Below, in pieces: positions 40,235-52,520 of a stretch of DNA of 64,000 bases. Position numbers and translations under genes: made by a program. Position 1 is the stretch's first letter. Each line of letters opens with the position of its first letter. Source of the DNA: Linnemannia hyalina (lineage: Eukaryota > Mortierellomycota > Mortierellomycetes > Mortierellales > Mortierellaceae). Location: NCBI GenBank assembly GCA_019671135.1, contig JAHRHY010000026.1:62001-126000 (forward strand), written 5' to 3'. The notes under the pieces were generated by a model. That model was not told where the DNA came from and did no database searches. It worked only from the letters and a program-made list of their open reading frames with translations.

Positions 40235-41518
40235 CCTCTGCTACTTGCGGTTGCTGTCTTTGTCAGTAAAGTTGACGGTAGTAGAGAGTAGTAGTGTGTT
40301 GTAAGAGAGAAAAAATGAGAAGCAGAGTGACAAGAAGAAAAGGAAAGAGAGACGAAGGAGATGAAATAAAAAGGGTGCGTGGTTCGCAGAGTGGGAGAAA
40401 GAGGGAAGTTGACAGGTGGGTGGATAAGATGAAGGTGAAGAAGGGATGAGGGAGAGAAGGGAAGAGGAGGAAGAAGAAAGAGAGAAGGAAAGAAAGGAAG
40501 GGAGGAAGGAAGGAAGGAAGAAAGGAAAGAAAAAAAGAAAGAAAGAAAAGAGGGCTCTGTTCTGCTTTTCGCCCCTCTATGATGTGGATGGCCACAGCGC
40601 ATGTTTCTTCGAAAAAGGGGACCGAAGAACGAGTGATGGACGAAGAAGAGTTGCCACTGTTATTGTTTTCTACGATACTCCTATTGACCATTGTTGGTGA
40701 CGATAAGAATCAATTGTCCATCCACGCAATGTTTGCCTTCGATGACAATTGCGCGAAGAATAGAATGGATCGTCGCTTCTGGAGTAAGGAGGGGGGCACT
40801 CTCGTCTTCTTCCATACTCTCCTTTTACCTCCAAAATGTGAAGTGCCAGATCAGCCTCACTTCTCGCCTCATCCCGTGGCGATGATTGTCATTTGCCACC
40901 AATTATTTTTTGGTTCTTTGAGCACGTGAGAAGTGACATAGTAGAAGTAAATCAGTCGCAAATGTTTCTAAAATAGACACTATTTCATGGTGGTTGTTTT
41001 GATTTTCTTGTTGGTTCTTTCACTTTGTGTCTGTAAGTTTTGTGCCTGTTTGGTTTGGTCTAGTCGATCAGTATGCTACCCATCCGTCCCCTCGAGGAAG
41101 GCGAGCCAACGATCCCAATTAGTTCGCAGGTTGGCTGGCTGGGGATATACATGGAGTATTGCGCACTTGGACACAGAAGAAACCACGATCAACGATCACC
41201 TCTCCACCTACAACTACAACTACAACATCACCGAGATCATCTGCGGTACACACTTCGGGAAAAAAAAAGTTTTGCTGTCTCTACTATAGCCACGATCGAT
41301 CTCACACCCCTTCTTACAACCCGACACACGCTTCTCATATGCACGCACTCTACCTTACTACACAATTTTTCCGTCTCAGTGTAGCCACCTCTCGCCTGAA
41401 CACCATCGGGATACATTGACTCTCGCCCCTCTCACTCATCTAATTTTTCCTCTTTCTCGATCTCTCTTCTCATCTCTTCCTCGAACTAGTTAACCCCTTC
41501 ACTACACTATAATCAATC
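40235..41518. other. Divergent promoter region, SSH4-like and eS12 genes
   Basis: No gene supported. A purine tract (about 40445-40555, A and G with GGAA repeats) lies upstream of the SSH4-like start. A pyrimidine-rich leader (41400-41500) precedes the ribosomal gene, as is usual for fungal ribosomal-protein promoters. Confidence 0.4.
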
Positions 41519-42193
41519 ATGTCTGATGTCAACGTTGAAGTCGAGGTTGCTGCCGACACCACTGCCCGCGGCCAGATGTCCGTCGAGGAGGCTCTCCAGG
41601 ATGTCTTGAAGCGTGCCCTTGTCCACGATGGTCTCGCTCGCGGTCTCCGTGAGTGCGCCAAGGCTCTTGACAGGTACTTTATTTCTTTTGTGGTTCATTG
41701 GGTAGTTGGATAACTGGGTATTGTGTGTGGCTTCGTCTGTTCAATGTTCAATTGATCATAGCAAACAATACAGCGAGATGTAGCAAAATCTTTTTCAATT
41801 GATTGCTTCTTTGAGGGAGGAGTATCTCTTGTCCAAACGCCAGTGTTCTAAATAATTACTTGGTAACAAAACAATGAACGAACATCTCTCTTACTCAAAC
41901 CAATTGCCTTAATCCCTACCTACAATAGACGCCAGGCCCATATGGCTGTCCTCGTTGAGACCTGCACTGAGAAGGAGTACATCAAGCTCGTTGAGGCTCT
42001 TTGCGCTGAGCACAACATCAACTTGATCAAGGTCTCTGACGCCAAGAAGCTCGGCGAGTGGTCCGGTCTCTGCAAGATCGATCGCGAGGGCAACGCCCGC
42101 AAGGTCGTTGGCTGCTCCTGCGTCGTCGTCAAGGATTTCGGTGAGGAGTCCGAGGCCATGAACGTCCTCCTCGAGTACTTCAAGACCCGTTAA
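41519..42193 (+). CDS. RPS12: 40S ribosomal protein eS12
   Basis: Two exons, 41519-41673 and 41929-42193, giving 139 aa, the normal length for eS12. The 255-bp GT-AG intron splits an Arg codon in ALDRRQAHM. Recognisable blocks are [35 protein letters not shown], and [16 protein letters not shown] with VVKDFGEES near the end. The acidic N-terminus is usual. It is part of the beak of the small ribosomal subunit. Codon use is strongly biased to C-ending codons (AAG, CTC, GTC), as in highly expressed genes. Confidence 0.97.
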
Positions 42194-42662
42194 AGATCTC
42201 TTTCTCTAGAGTTCTTTTTCCTTGATTCATTATCAACATGCATGAAGGGGAACAAAAACACCCAACCCAACAACCAAAACGGAATTCAAACGGGAAGAAG
42301 AATGGATTATCCCTTTCTATTTTTCTTCTCTTTGCTCCCCTCATTTTATCATCCTGAGCCCTGGATCTACATTCTGTCAGAGCAATGAAAGAATAAAATG
42401 CAAAAGCACCGACTTCCTTTTTCTCTCTTCTTTTGTATGCTGTTGATGCGACATTCTCCTGTTCCTGGTTGGTGGAAAAATACTACAACAGCCAGCATTG
42501 GTTGTGTGTGTGTCCACAACGTGTTGAATTGGTAGAGTCGCCTATCGCTTTCGTGTAAAACGGTCGCGTCACCACTTTTTTTGTCCCTCGCTACAAACAA
42601 AAACAAAACACTCTCCCTCCATCTTCCTTCCAATATTTGTCGCGTCCCCTCCTCTGTCTCAA

Positions 42663-44371
42663 ATGACCACGAACGCCCCAGTACCAGAAGTGTTCACCAA
42701 CCAATACTTATATCACGGCCTCCGCTTCGACCCCAAGCACGGCTACCGTGTCGTCTTCCTCGCCAACGTTGACTAGATTTGGATCCACCTCGATGTCGCC
42801 CCCGCGTACCGTGCCCCTTACCTCCTCATCTCGTCGAGTCCCTACACTACGTCCATACTTTTACCCCCGCGAGCGAGAGGAGCACCTTTTTCACACTTTT
42901 TATTCCAGCAGGAAGAAAAGCCAACGCAACAAACCGTTGCAGAATTTGTCCAATGGCCCGGTCCTCGTCGCCACCAACTACTACTTGAAAAAACCATGTC
43001 TCGCCCCCGATGTCTGACATTACAACTGCCGTCAACAACGGGTTCGCAATAGTCTCACATGGTTCGCCACAACCACCGCAACCCCCTCGCCACCACAAAT
43101 GTCTCGCCCAATGCATCTAACCTTCCCAGACCGCCAACAGCTACATCACCTCGTCCGTCAAGTCTGGCGATCCGTGGTCGAGGGCAAGGAGTCGTTTCTA
43201 CCATGGGTTGAGACCTGGGATTTGGTGTCGGTCAGCGTTTTGCAACCTTGCTCAGTTCAGCAGACGCCCGCACATAGCTCGCTCTACTTCATCGACTCGG
43301 TCTTCAGCTGCGTCGTCGTCAAGGCCATTTTCTCAATCGAAATCCCAAGGACCCGTGAGACCCGTCCCCTCACGATTCTGTACAACACTCGCCGATGTTG
43401 TCTACACTTAGCTCTACACTTAGCTCAACAAGTTCGTCTCCTTGGACGCCGAGCAGACCATCACCACAACCTCGATCTCCAAGGGTGTCGACGATCGATC
43501 CCTCTGTCCCTTGTGTGGGATCTGTGGAGACTGGACCAAATGACTGTAGCAAGGAGAGCCGCCCTGTGTCTGAGGCATCGACAGCCAGCGCTACTTCTTC
43601 GGAAGTCGGTGCAACAAGGTTTCCTTCGATAGTTGCTGTTTCTGTCAGCAACACTATATCCGTGTGACTCAGGTTCATCAAGTGAAGTTTTGAGTGGCAT
43701 CACAGTCGCGGTCCAACCCTCAAGCTCCAAGTCGACTCCTCAATTTCCGAGCGTCAAGACGATAGGGCTTCCGATTCCAGAGGTGAGGAGTATTTTCCTG
43801 CGCTGTCGCAGCATGATTTGGATACCAAGGGTGACGGTGCGAAACCGATCAAGGTCCTTCACTTGCGGATGATGGTGGAGTTACCACTACGTCTGTAAAC
43901 TCGCAGACCTTGGTTCAGCTGACGGCGTGAGTGGCGGTGCCGAATCGACTAATGGGACTCGCCACTATTATTTCTGAGGCAGGTCCAGTTTTGTTGAGGT
44001 GGTACAAAGCCAGCGGACTCAGACCCAAGGATACGAAGGAGCGCAAGTCCAATGAACCTACCAGTATCCCTCGCTAACGACGGCAGACGACTCGGTCTGC
44101 TACAGACACAATATCTCCATCACCAACAGCCCTTCGACGCGGTGAGCGAACCCGTCTCAGGAACCCAAGGACGACAATTGTGTCTGTTGTAACTGTGCTA
44201 GCTCCAAGGTCAGTCCGAGTTAGTACAGTAGAACGGGCGCCTGCTCGGGTTGCAACTTCTGCTCCTATTGCTATTCGACGCAGTGCGAGGATCCAGGAGC
44301 GAGAGTTAAAGTTGAGTTACGGCAACAAGGACAAAGGCGTGAAGAAGCCAGCAGTCAAGAGCAAGCGTTAG
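42663..44371 (+). pseudogene. Probable decayed gene, unrecognised
   Basis: A frame begins MTTNAPVPEVF at 42663 and contains GLRFDPKHGYRVVF; it stops at 42776 and reads on in the same frame as IWIHLDVAPAYRAPY, which looks like the same protein interrupted. At the other end a frame (44180-44371) finishes with SARIQERELKLSY and a Lys-rich tail. Between them coding-like stretches change frame several times. No domain is recognised. Introns could explain part, but the in-frame stop suggests decay. Confidence 0.3.
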
Positions 44372-44645
44372 ATATTAGTTGTAATGGACATATTGTAGAG
44401 ACATTTCTCGCCACCTTCAAACTTTTCTTTCTTCCTCCCTCCTCCACATACTTCACCATCTTCCATCCCTCACTCCTGTGAACAGTTGACGGCATGGTTT
44501 TAGTTGTCGCGAAGACGCCACTTGTGTGCGCAGCGAAGACGAGGAGTGACTCAATCTCTCTACAAAGGGTGTCGTGCTACTATTTTCTTCTCTTCTTTCA
44601 AACCCTCGTTTCCTACCCACCCTCCATCTCCAGTCACCTTTAGCA

Positions 44646-45690
44646 ATGACAGCCTCGACAACATCAATGTACCCATTCTACCAGATCGATGTCTTCACTG
44701 ACAAAGGATTCCTCGGCAACCCTCTCGCCGTCGTCGTCGCACTCGACCCTACCCTGCCCATCCCCAACGACGAGCAGATGCAAAAGATCGCCAACTGGAC
44801 CAACCTCTCCGAGACCTCATTCCTCCTCCCGCCTACCGACCCCACTAAGGCCGATTACAAAGTCCGGATCTTTACACCGAATGTTGAGCTCCCCTTTGCT
44901 GGTCACCCTACCATCGGCACCTGTCGTGCATTCCTCGAACACACTCAGTCGAAAAAGAAGAAGGTTGTCCAGGAGTGTGAGGTTGGACTAGTGGAACTGC
45001 AGGTCGCCAACAATGGGTCAATTGCTTTTACTGCTCCACCGCTGCGCAAGACAGGACCTGTGGATGAAGGGACTGTGAGGGCTGTGTGTGAGTCGATGGG
45101 AATTACGAGGGAGGATATCCTAGATACACAGTGGGTCGTCAATGGGCCACACTGGTTTGCATTGCTATTGAAGGATGCCGCGACGGTGCTGAAGGCTAGC
45201 AGGATCCCGACGCTGGCGTCGAAGCAGTTTGAGTTTGGGATCGTGGGGCAGTACCCTAAGACTGCTGCTGCCGCTGCTGCTTCAGGAGAAGGCAAGGAGG
45301 ATGGTAGTGCTCCGTTCTTTGAGATCCGGGCCTTCCCTCATGTGGATCTGATCGACGAAGATCCCGTCTGCGGCTCCTTTAAGTAAGCACTTGTGATGCT
45401 TAAGGCTTTCCTTTTATTATTTGTTGCATCTTTTGGTGGCGCTCTAATTGAGATTGACTTTGCACCGTTTTGATCGCTTACACTCAAATAGTGCTGGTGT
45501 CGCTCAATGGCTAATCGGAAACGGCGTAGCACCTGCGAGCTATGTGGCATCACAAGGACTGGCAATGGGCAGGCGAGGTCGCATTGTTGTGCACCGCGAT
45601 GACTCTGATCTGTCATTGGAGGCGTCCAAGCGTGCTGTCTGGGTTGGCGGCCAGACCGTCGTTTGTATCCAAGGTACCATCCAAGTCTAA
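44646..45690 (+). CDS. PhzF-family isomerase/epimerase
   Basis: Two exons, 44646-45382 and 45492-45690, coding 311 aa; the 109-bp GT-AG intron splits the Asn codon in CGSFNAG. The start [17 protein letters not shown] is chosen over an upstream ATG (44574) because PhzF proteins start just before the YQIDVFT strand. Family marks: [17 protein letters not shown] with the catalytic-type Glu, [16 protein letters not shown], and the second-half glycine loop [14 protein letters not shown]. The fold is two similar halves; members catalyse proton shifts on small metabolites. The real substrate cannot be told. No pathway partners lie next to it. Confidence 0.9.
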
Positions 45691-45889
45691 ATCAGGGTCG
45701 ACCTGGTACATCTCCCTTCGTGTCGACTCTACTCATACAACCATCGCTACGGATCACGGACACATGAACATCCGCCTTCCAGAAGTGAATGCCATGAATT
45801 AATAAAGCTAGCTGGACCATCACCAACACCCATTACACACCTGCTTTAGAATGAGAGAATGACTTAGGATGATACTCTTCACTTTACCT

Positions 45890-46815
45890 GACCGGAAACA
45901 ATGCCCACAACCAAGGGTGTCAATGTTCTCCATTGGTTCCAGACATATCGTGCACTCTTCACAGTCATGCCGGTTAGCAGACTCGATCATCAGACCACGT
46001 CAGATCGTATTCTTGTCGGCCTCAAACAGCTGGCAACAATTGTGGTCCTTGACATCCACCCAGTCGGGCGTATATTGCTCTTCCGTTCCCCTGATCCCAT
46101 GAAAGCGGTACTTGCAGGACATGAAACCGACGGTGACAGGGACGATCCTGTCGTGCCAGTCGCAGTTGGAGCAGACAAGCGTTGTTTCCGCTAACTCCAA
46201 AGACCCAAACTTCTTCGCACAGATGACTTGGTGGCTCGGGGTGCAAGCACAATTGCACTCGACGTTGGTTTCAGCACTGGCAATACGACCTGGTGACGCA
46301 CGATCCAAGAAGTTGACATTGCGCACATTGGAGCTGTTGGAGACATCCGAGAAGACAATTCCAGGATTGATTCCGCCACCACCTCCTCTCAATCGCAAGA
46401 CCAAGTGGAACGTCGTATCCTCGTCGGTATTGTAACCCTGGAGAGTCTTCTTATCCACGAATTGCGTGCCCGCAAATATGAGTCGCTGCAATTCCGGGCG
46501 GCCTTTTTCCAAAGGGTCGACAATGGCTTTGATGTCTGAAATGCGGAAGTTTCGGTGACAGTCCAGAAAAGCGTAAACCCTGCCGGTGAGAGTCCTGAAT
46601 TCTATTGTGAACACGGCATTGGCCAAGGCCCGGTAGGTCAACGTGCGTTTAAATATGCGGTAGTGTCTGATGGATTTTTGATAGCCCTCGATGATTTTCC
46701 CATTGAAGTATGGTCCTGCAGACTGATGTCCTCCTTGTTGGTGAGTTTCGACCGAACACGCTCGAGGATGTAGTAGACAGGCTCGGTGTCTTTGTAGGAT
46801 ACGTTACGTCTAGCT
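45890..46815 (-). pseudogene. Broken paralogue of the ubiquitin-like/RING gene
   Basis: Aligns along its length with the gene at 47558-48601, 0.7 kb away. Defects: a one-base frame shift in the first ubiquitin-like part (after ISLQD, about 46720), a TGA in place of the Trp that follows KST in the intact copy (46000-46002), and loss of the end of the RING. A long stretch is still open (46641-46000), with [10 protein letters not shown] and the Cys-rich middle. The RING start CEECTICLEPM survives beyond the stop. The defects point to a recent loss. Confidence 0.75.
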
Positions 46816-47557
46816 AAGCTTAAATTGTTTCTAGAAGTCGAGAAGGCGTGAGAATGGGGAGAGTGTGAAAGAGAAGTGGACTGAGGTGAGGCAAGGTTTT
46901 ATATACAATTTGTTTGCTCCCTTTCCTTTTTGTCACCACCGCGGCGTCGAAAATGAAGGTTTTAGCAAACGGCAAACGCAATGTCAGAGAAGCGTTGTGG
47001 TAGACCCAAACAAGACAAAAGAGGGTGGTGTAACGAGAGTAAAGAATGAGGTTTTATTCGAGCTCACTAGCAAACTGTTCAACAGTCTGCGCTGCACGAC
47101 CACCATGAGATGCAGCCTTTGTGGAACTGATGCCAGCAGCCCAAGGTATCAAAGGCAGTAGGTATGTTAGGAACGAACCACTCGTTGCCTTCAGCCCAAC
47201 ACGACCACGTTGATCGTTTATGGATCACTCAGGCTTTGGTCTTAGAAATAAAGTTACTATCACCTATGTTGGCATGGTCGGTCATGTGGCATGAGTAGAC
47301 GGCGTCTCTTTGTTTACTTATTTTTTGTGGGGGGGAGGAGTGTGCGTTGCATGTCCAAATGTGCAAAAATACACAAAGGAACCAACCTTACAACGTCGTC
47401 CCTCCTGCCGTTCGTGAGACCATGCCTAATTGCCGCAGAAAAAATAACATAATCAAAAAAAAATAATCTTACATTTTCGACTGTCGAAAAAAATGCAAGG
47501 AGGCCTTCCTCGACTCCTTCGCCATCTTTCTCGACCCTTCTCACTAAACTAGTGTAC
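46816..47557. other. Spacer between the two related minus-strand genes
   Basis: No gene supported. T- and A-runs and a short G run near 47328 are visible. Confidence 0.4.
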
Positions 47558-48601
47558 TCAAGCTGCGCGACCAGTGGTCAGATGCTGGTTGAATCGGCAG
47601 TTGGGACAGGATCCGCTCCATGCAGAAATGCAATTGGTGTGGAACTTGTGTCCGCACCCCAAAGTGTCAAAGGTTTGGAGACGCACCAGACAGGTAGAAC
47701 ACTCGTCACAATCGCTTGCATTCGTGGACTCAATGACAAGACGCCGCCAAGCAGTCGACTTGTCAGGGTTGAACTGCTGGTAGCAGTCCTCATCTGTGAC
47801 ATCCTTCCAGTCCGAGGTGTACTGCTCGCCTGTCGCCTTGATCCCGTGGAATCGGTACCTGCACTTCATGAACCCGACGGTGACAGGAGAGATCTTGTCC
47901 GACTTGTAGCAGTTGGGACAGATGAAAGACTCTTCCGACAGCTCCAGAGCTCCGAACTTCTTTGTGCAGATGACATGGTGGCTCGGGGTGCAGGCACACT
48001 TGCACTCAACATTCGTACCGGGTGCAGCAATTCGACCTCGAGGGGCTGTAATTGAGAATTGAACCTTGCGGACGTTGTTCGCGTCAGATACGTCAGAGAA
48101 GACCATTCCGGGAGTTATTCCACCACCACGAAGTCGGAGGACCAAATGGATCACGCTTTCCTTTTGGATGTTGTACTCCCACAACCGAAACTGGTCCTCG
48201 AGTTGTCGTCCTGCAAAAATGAACCGAGCCTGGTCGATCGGAACCCCATCCTTATGGTGGGAGAACATATCCTTGAGCTCCGATATTCTCATCGATGAGT
48301 AGACTTCCATGGGGACGGAGGCGCCTGTGAGTGTCTTGATAGTGATTACCATGTTACTCATGGGATGGGCCTTGTAGGTCAAGGTGCAACCAAAGATCCG
48401 GTAGTAGGCAATGGTCTGTTGGAGGTCGTCGAGACGCCGTCCGTTAATGTGGAGATACTGTCGGCTAATGTCTTCTTCCTTGGTGCCAAGCTGAGACCTG
48501 ATACGTTCGAGGAGAAAGAAGATGGGCTGATTGTCCTTGTAAGGGACGGTGACATGCTGACCTGGGTTGTCGGCAATGATGACATCGAGGGTGGCGGCCA
48601 T
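47558..48601 (-). CDS. Tandem ubiquitin-like, Cys-rich, RING-finger protein
   Basis: 347 aa, one exon, start MAATLDV at 48601. Residues 1-80 form a diverged ubiquitin-like fold. Residues 84-160 are a clear ubiquitin-like domain ending in LRLRGG (Gly-Gly 159-160), followed at once by Gly-Ile. Residues about 185-275 are Cys-rich ([21 protein letters not shown]). Residues about 300-340 are a RING ([21 protein letters not shown]). A RING joined to ubiquitin-like domains suggests a ubiquitin-ligase role. The Gly-Gly site would allow cleavage by deubiquitinases; both are inference. A run of about 18 G (48607-48624) lies 6 bp before the start codon. A broken copy lies downstream at 45890. Confidence 0.8.
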   Translation of the reverse strand: MAATLDVIIADNPGQHVTVPYKDNQPIFFLLERIRSQLGTKEEDISRQYLHINGRRLDDLQQTIAYYRIFGCTLTYKAHPMSNMVITIKTLTGASVPMEVYSSMRISELKDMFSHHKDGVPIDQARFIFAGRQLEDQFRLWEYNIQKESVIHLVLRLRGGGITPGMVFSDVSDANNVRKVQFSITAPRGRIAAPGTNVECKCACTPSHHVICTKKFGALELSEESFICPNCYKSDKISPVTVGFMKCRYRFHGIKATGEQYTSDWKDVTDEDCYQQFNPDKSTAWRRLVIESTNASDCDECSTCLVRLQTFDTLGCGHKFHTNCISAWSGSCPNCRFNQHLTTGRAA

Positions 48602-49341
48602 GTTGTCGGGGGGGGGGGGGGGGGGTTTGCTGGTGATTGTCAGTTTTCGGTGTTCCTGGAGGTGCGAGAATTTGGAGAGAAGGAAAGGAAGAAAGAAAGG
48701 AAGAAAAAGAGAGAAGGAGGAGTCGATAAAAATCAATTCGACTGATAGATGGTGACCGCAGCTACAGCGTCGTGGTAAAGTAGAAAGATAAAAGTGATGT
48801 TTGCTTCGCCTCTCTTCAGTGTTAAGCATGGTCTCGATGCCCTGTGTCAGCATACATGCGTGTTTGGATGTTTGGCCACCAATTATTTTTTTGGCTTTCC
48901 TTCGCCGCGTCGTTTGTCGTTGTGTAATTGTGTATAGTGTTTTCGTATTGCCGAAAGATGAAAGGAGAATCCGAATAGAGGGAGAGAGAGAGTGTGCGAT
49001 CAAATGAGAGAGAGTAGAGCGCTTTGAAGAATCAGCATGGGACAAGACCTGCCCTGAATTGGTGAGGACCAGCAATATGTTTTGCCACCAATTTTATTTT
49101 CGACGTTGGTTTGGGATCGATGTTCACAAGTCCAGGGACGATCACTCCCTCTTGACTTTTCAAGTTTTCTTCCATTCACTCACCAAAGCAACAACCATCA
49201 CACATACCATGACAGATTGCATTCGTCCCTCCCCTTTCTCGAGCACAGAAAGGTCGTTCTTTTTAGAGAAGTATTTCCGCCCCCGACTCGCTCGTTTACT
49301 CACGCCCTTTCTCCTGTATTCGCTTGTTACAGATGCATAGT
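48602..49341. other. Upstream region of the ubiquitin-like/RING gene
   Basis: Apart from the G-run and a purine tract at about 48675-48720, nothing is supported. Confidence 0.4.
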
Positions 49342-50783
49342 ACAACTCCGTCTTTGAGAAGGGTCTCTTCAACGACCAAGTCATCCTCGTCACCGGAGGA
49401 AGCACCGGTAAGCCTTTTTGTCACTTTCTCTATGAATTGTCTACAACTCGGTTACCCCGGCAGCCCTTGTACAACAATACAACATTCTCATCCAACATTC
49501 CATCCTTTGTCCTGCACTACCGTATCTCTCTAGGAATTGGACGATGTGAGCTCGCAGTGTAACCTTACAAGAACGTCTATAGCCCCACTCTTTTAGCTTA
49601 CCTCTACTTTCTCGTTCTCTAACAGACATCCCTCCTACCTTCGCTCGGTCTAACAACGTAGCCTGGGCGCGTCAGTGATAATCGCCGCTAGAAAGTCAGG
49701 TCAACTCAAGAACACAGCAAAAAGTAATCCGGCTCCCGAGAGGACGCTGCGAGACCATGACCCTCAACATTCGCGATACTGTCCAAGCCCAAGGCCTCAC
49801 CAACAGCATCGTCGCCAGGCACGGCAAACACACCGGTCTTTGTCGTATGTCTTCTTCCTTATATATTTTTTTCGAACTATCATTTCCCTTTCCTTTTTCT
49901 GGGGTCTCGGTAAGAAATTTCCCTTTTTGCACTGATGAATTAGTACAATGCGGGAGGGCAGTCCCACTCGCCGGCAACGGCAAAAGGGTTCACAGCAGTC
50001 GTCGATCTGAACCTCAGGAACATTCTACCTCTGCAAGGCCGCCTTTGAAGGCTACATGGGCGAGCACGGTGGATCTATCGTCAACATTGTCGCCGAGTGC
50101 CACAATGGCTTTCCCGGCATAGTTCACACCGAATGCCCTGCCTTCTACTTTCTTCAACGCTCGAGGAACACGGACGTACCTCACACTTTCGATTGCACAT
50201 TGCACACAGTCTGCTTTTATTTATCAGATATTATCAATTATCATATTTGTTAACTTGTAGAGAGCGGCGCGCTCGGGAATTATCAACATGACAAAGACAC
50301 TGGCAGTCGAATGGGGGCCATTATAACGGTGTCAGTGCCAACTGTGTCATCTCCGGTATGATCCCCTCCTCTGGAGTGAAGAGTTATCCCGAAAAAGTCC
50401 TCGACAGCTTCCTTGGCAACTCATGGTTCGTAAGTTTACTCTCATCTTTGTCCCTTGTCTTTCTTAACAGTTCTCTTTGTTGGACCTGATGACAATATTC
50501 CTCCTGTATCAAAACACTTTCATCTCTCTCTTATTTCCATCAACATAGAATCCAGCGGGGAAGAATGGGCACAGATTCAGAAATCGCATCCAGCTTCGTA
50601 TTCCTACTATCGCCCGCAGTATCCTACATCATAGGGATCAATCTTCCCGTCAACGGCGCCAGCTCATTCAGCAAAGGCGACGCAAAAGCCAACACCGCCC
50701 AGCCTAGCTTCAACCCTGCAGGCAGCAAGATGCCACTTACATCGGCTGGCCTCAATAAAAGCAGGGTCAAGGTCCTGTGTTGA
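49342..50783 (+). pseudogene. Decayed short-chain dehydrogenase/reductase
   Basis: The start region reads YNSVFEKGLFNDQVILVTGGSTG, the glycine-rich NAD(P) loop of an SDR, followed by an intron-like GTAAGC. Further on, HGGSIVNIVAECHNGFPG, a GIINMTKTLAVEWGP block and EIASSFVFLLSPAVSYIIG with LPVNGASSF follow family order. They lie in different frames with stops and indels between, and no start is clear. The blocks look closest to peroxisomal 2,4-dienoyl-CoA reductases (SPS19/DECR2 type). The catalytic YxxxK could not be found intact. Confidence 0.65.
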
Positions 50784-51223
50784 AGGGGTTGGATTCCCCT
50801 GGGCCCATGATGCAGCTGTACGTAAAGTACAAGTCCAAAGCCCACAAGCTGTGAGAGGGCCAATAAAGTATGTTGATGAAGAACTTGGAATTGTTCGTGT
50901 GTGCTGATGTTCCTGTGTGTGTTTCCTTTGAAATGTCAATTGTCGGTGTGTTGCTGAATGATCCTTTCATGGCCCAAGCATGGCGCACGCAGTTGACATG
51001 TAAGAGAACAGAGGAAGAGAGAGAGAGAGAAGAAAAATTGACGGTGAGAAAAACAGAGCGTACAAGCGACAGAGTGAACATAATTCATTTGAAAGAAAAC
51101 GCAGGTTTTAATAAGGGCTGACTCGACTCCAATTCGGCGCCTTGGGCGTGTGATGATGGTTATCCAGATGGCGCAGTGACTTCAATGTCGGTCTTCCTGA
51201 TACTCCAGGCACATTGCGAGCAA
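50784..51223. other. Spacer, no gene
   Basis: Between the decayed dehydrogenase and the stop codon of the minus-strand Tudor gene. A GA run near 51015-51035; otherwise nothing. Confidence 0.4.
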
Positions 51224-52293
51224 CTACAACGAGTCGGTGTTTCCGTAGAGATGCTTCCCGCGCTGCTGGAACTGAGTCATTCCTTTTCCGCTCCCAACCA
51301 CGCCGACTAATCATCGTAAATACAATCAAAGCAAAAAGAATGGTTGGTTAGTAACATGTGTCGTAGATAAGTCATAAACGCACAATATCACAACGTTAGG
51401 CAAAAATTGTGAATGCAATAAACGTCATAAGACACTTTACCTTTGCCTTCAGGGTTATCAGGTGTAGCAAAGATACTCTTCTTCAAGCCAACGACGCCAC
51501 CACTAGCCTTGCCCTTCTTGACACTAGACTTGCCCTTTGCGAAATTCTGCCACGCCATTTGCTTCTGGACCTGCTCACTCGGCCCCGTATCCTTCTTCTT
51601 CTTCTTCATCCCACCACCTGCTCCTGCTGATCCTACTGATACACCGGCATCTGGTCCACGCTTCTGTCCAGCCTTGACTTCCTCACTGTCGTCTCCTGCT
51701 GCTGCTGGGGTATGCTGCTGATGTTTTTTGGGGTCATAGATCGGCTTGAGGTTCTCAAGTCCCAACGTGACAGGTGGGGAGTTGGCATACCCTGTATACT
51801 GGACAGAATACGCCTGTTGACCATCAGCGACCGCCAATATCGTCGCCTCGTAGTACTTCCCGTCCTCGGCGTATAGTGCCCTGCAGCGATCACCGACGGC
51901 CCAGAGCCGTGTTTGAGCTGGGGGCTGATAGATGGGCTGGTTCGATCCTTTCGTTGCTGGTGCTGCGGTTGAAGTTGATGCTGTAGTTGATGTGTTGGGT
52001 GTTGAAGCTCCTGACCCAGACGCTGTTGAAGTTGTCCTGTAAGGTGAAGAAGTGGCCGAGACTCTTCCTCCATTGACTTGTTGTGCTACTGGCGTCGTCT
52101 CGACCGGGGCGGCAAGGGCAGGGAGGTCATCGGCGAGCTGCTGCTCTTGCTGAAGCAGTGTCTCTGTGAGGGAAATGAGTTCGAGGAGTTCAGTCTTGCA
52201 GGTCAAAAGGTCTTCATTGTTGGGATCTGAGAGTAGGGCAGTCTCGAGGTCCGCTACCTGTTCCTTGAGGCTGATCAGTTCACTGGGATCCAT
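51224..52293 (-). CDS. SPF30/SMNDC1-like Tudor splicing factor
   Basis: Two exons, 52293-51441 and 51306-51224, coding 311 aa; the 134-bp GT-AG intron splits a Val codon in PEGKVGVVGSGKG. The start MDPSELISLKEQ at 52293 opens a coiled coil (residues about 5-55). After a Ser/Thr-rich linker, a Tudor domain lies at about 135-190 (WAVGDRCRALYAEDGKYYEATI, then VQYTGYANSPPVTLGLENL). A Lys-run (MKKKKKD) resembles a nuclear signal. The C-terminus (QNFAKGKSSVKKGKASG, KKSIFATPDNPEGKVGV) matches the SPF30 family end. It binds symmetric dimethyl-arginine and acts in spliceosome assembly by family. Confidence 0.88.
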
Positions 52294-52520
52294 TATTGGC
52301 TTTGATTCCTGTTGTTGATGAGGAGAGGGAGGGCTTGTTTTGTGTGCTGTGTGTTGCTTGGTGGCTGTGGGAATGAAGGTCCTGTGTGTGTGTGTCTGAA
52401 TCAGTGGTTGGTTTTTGGTTGAAGAACAGCATGGACTTAAAGCTGTCCACACGTGCAGTGCAAAATGTTAGCGTCACCGTAGTATTTATCGCGCATAGGA
52501 TGCTGTCTAATTCTAATAAT

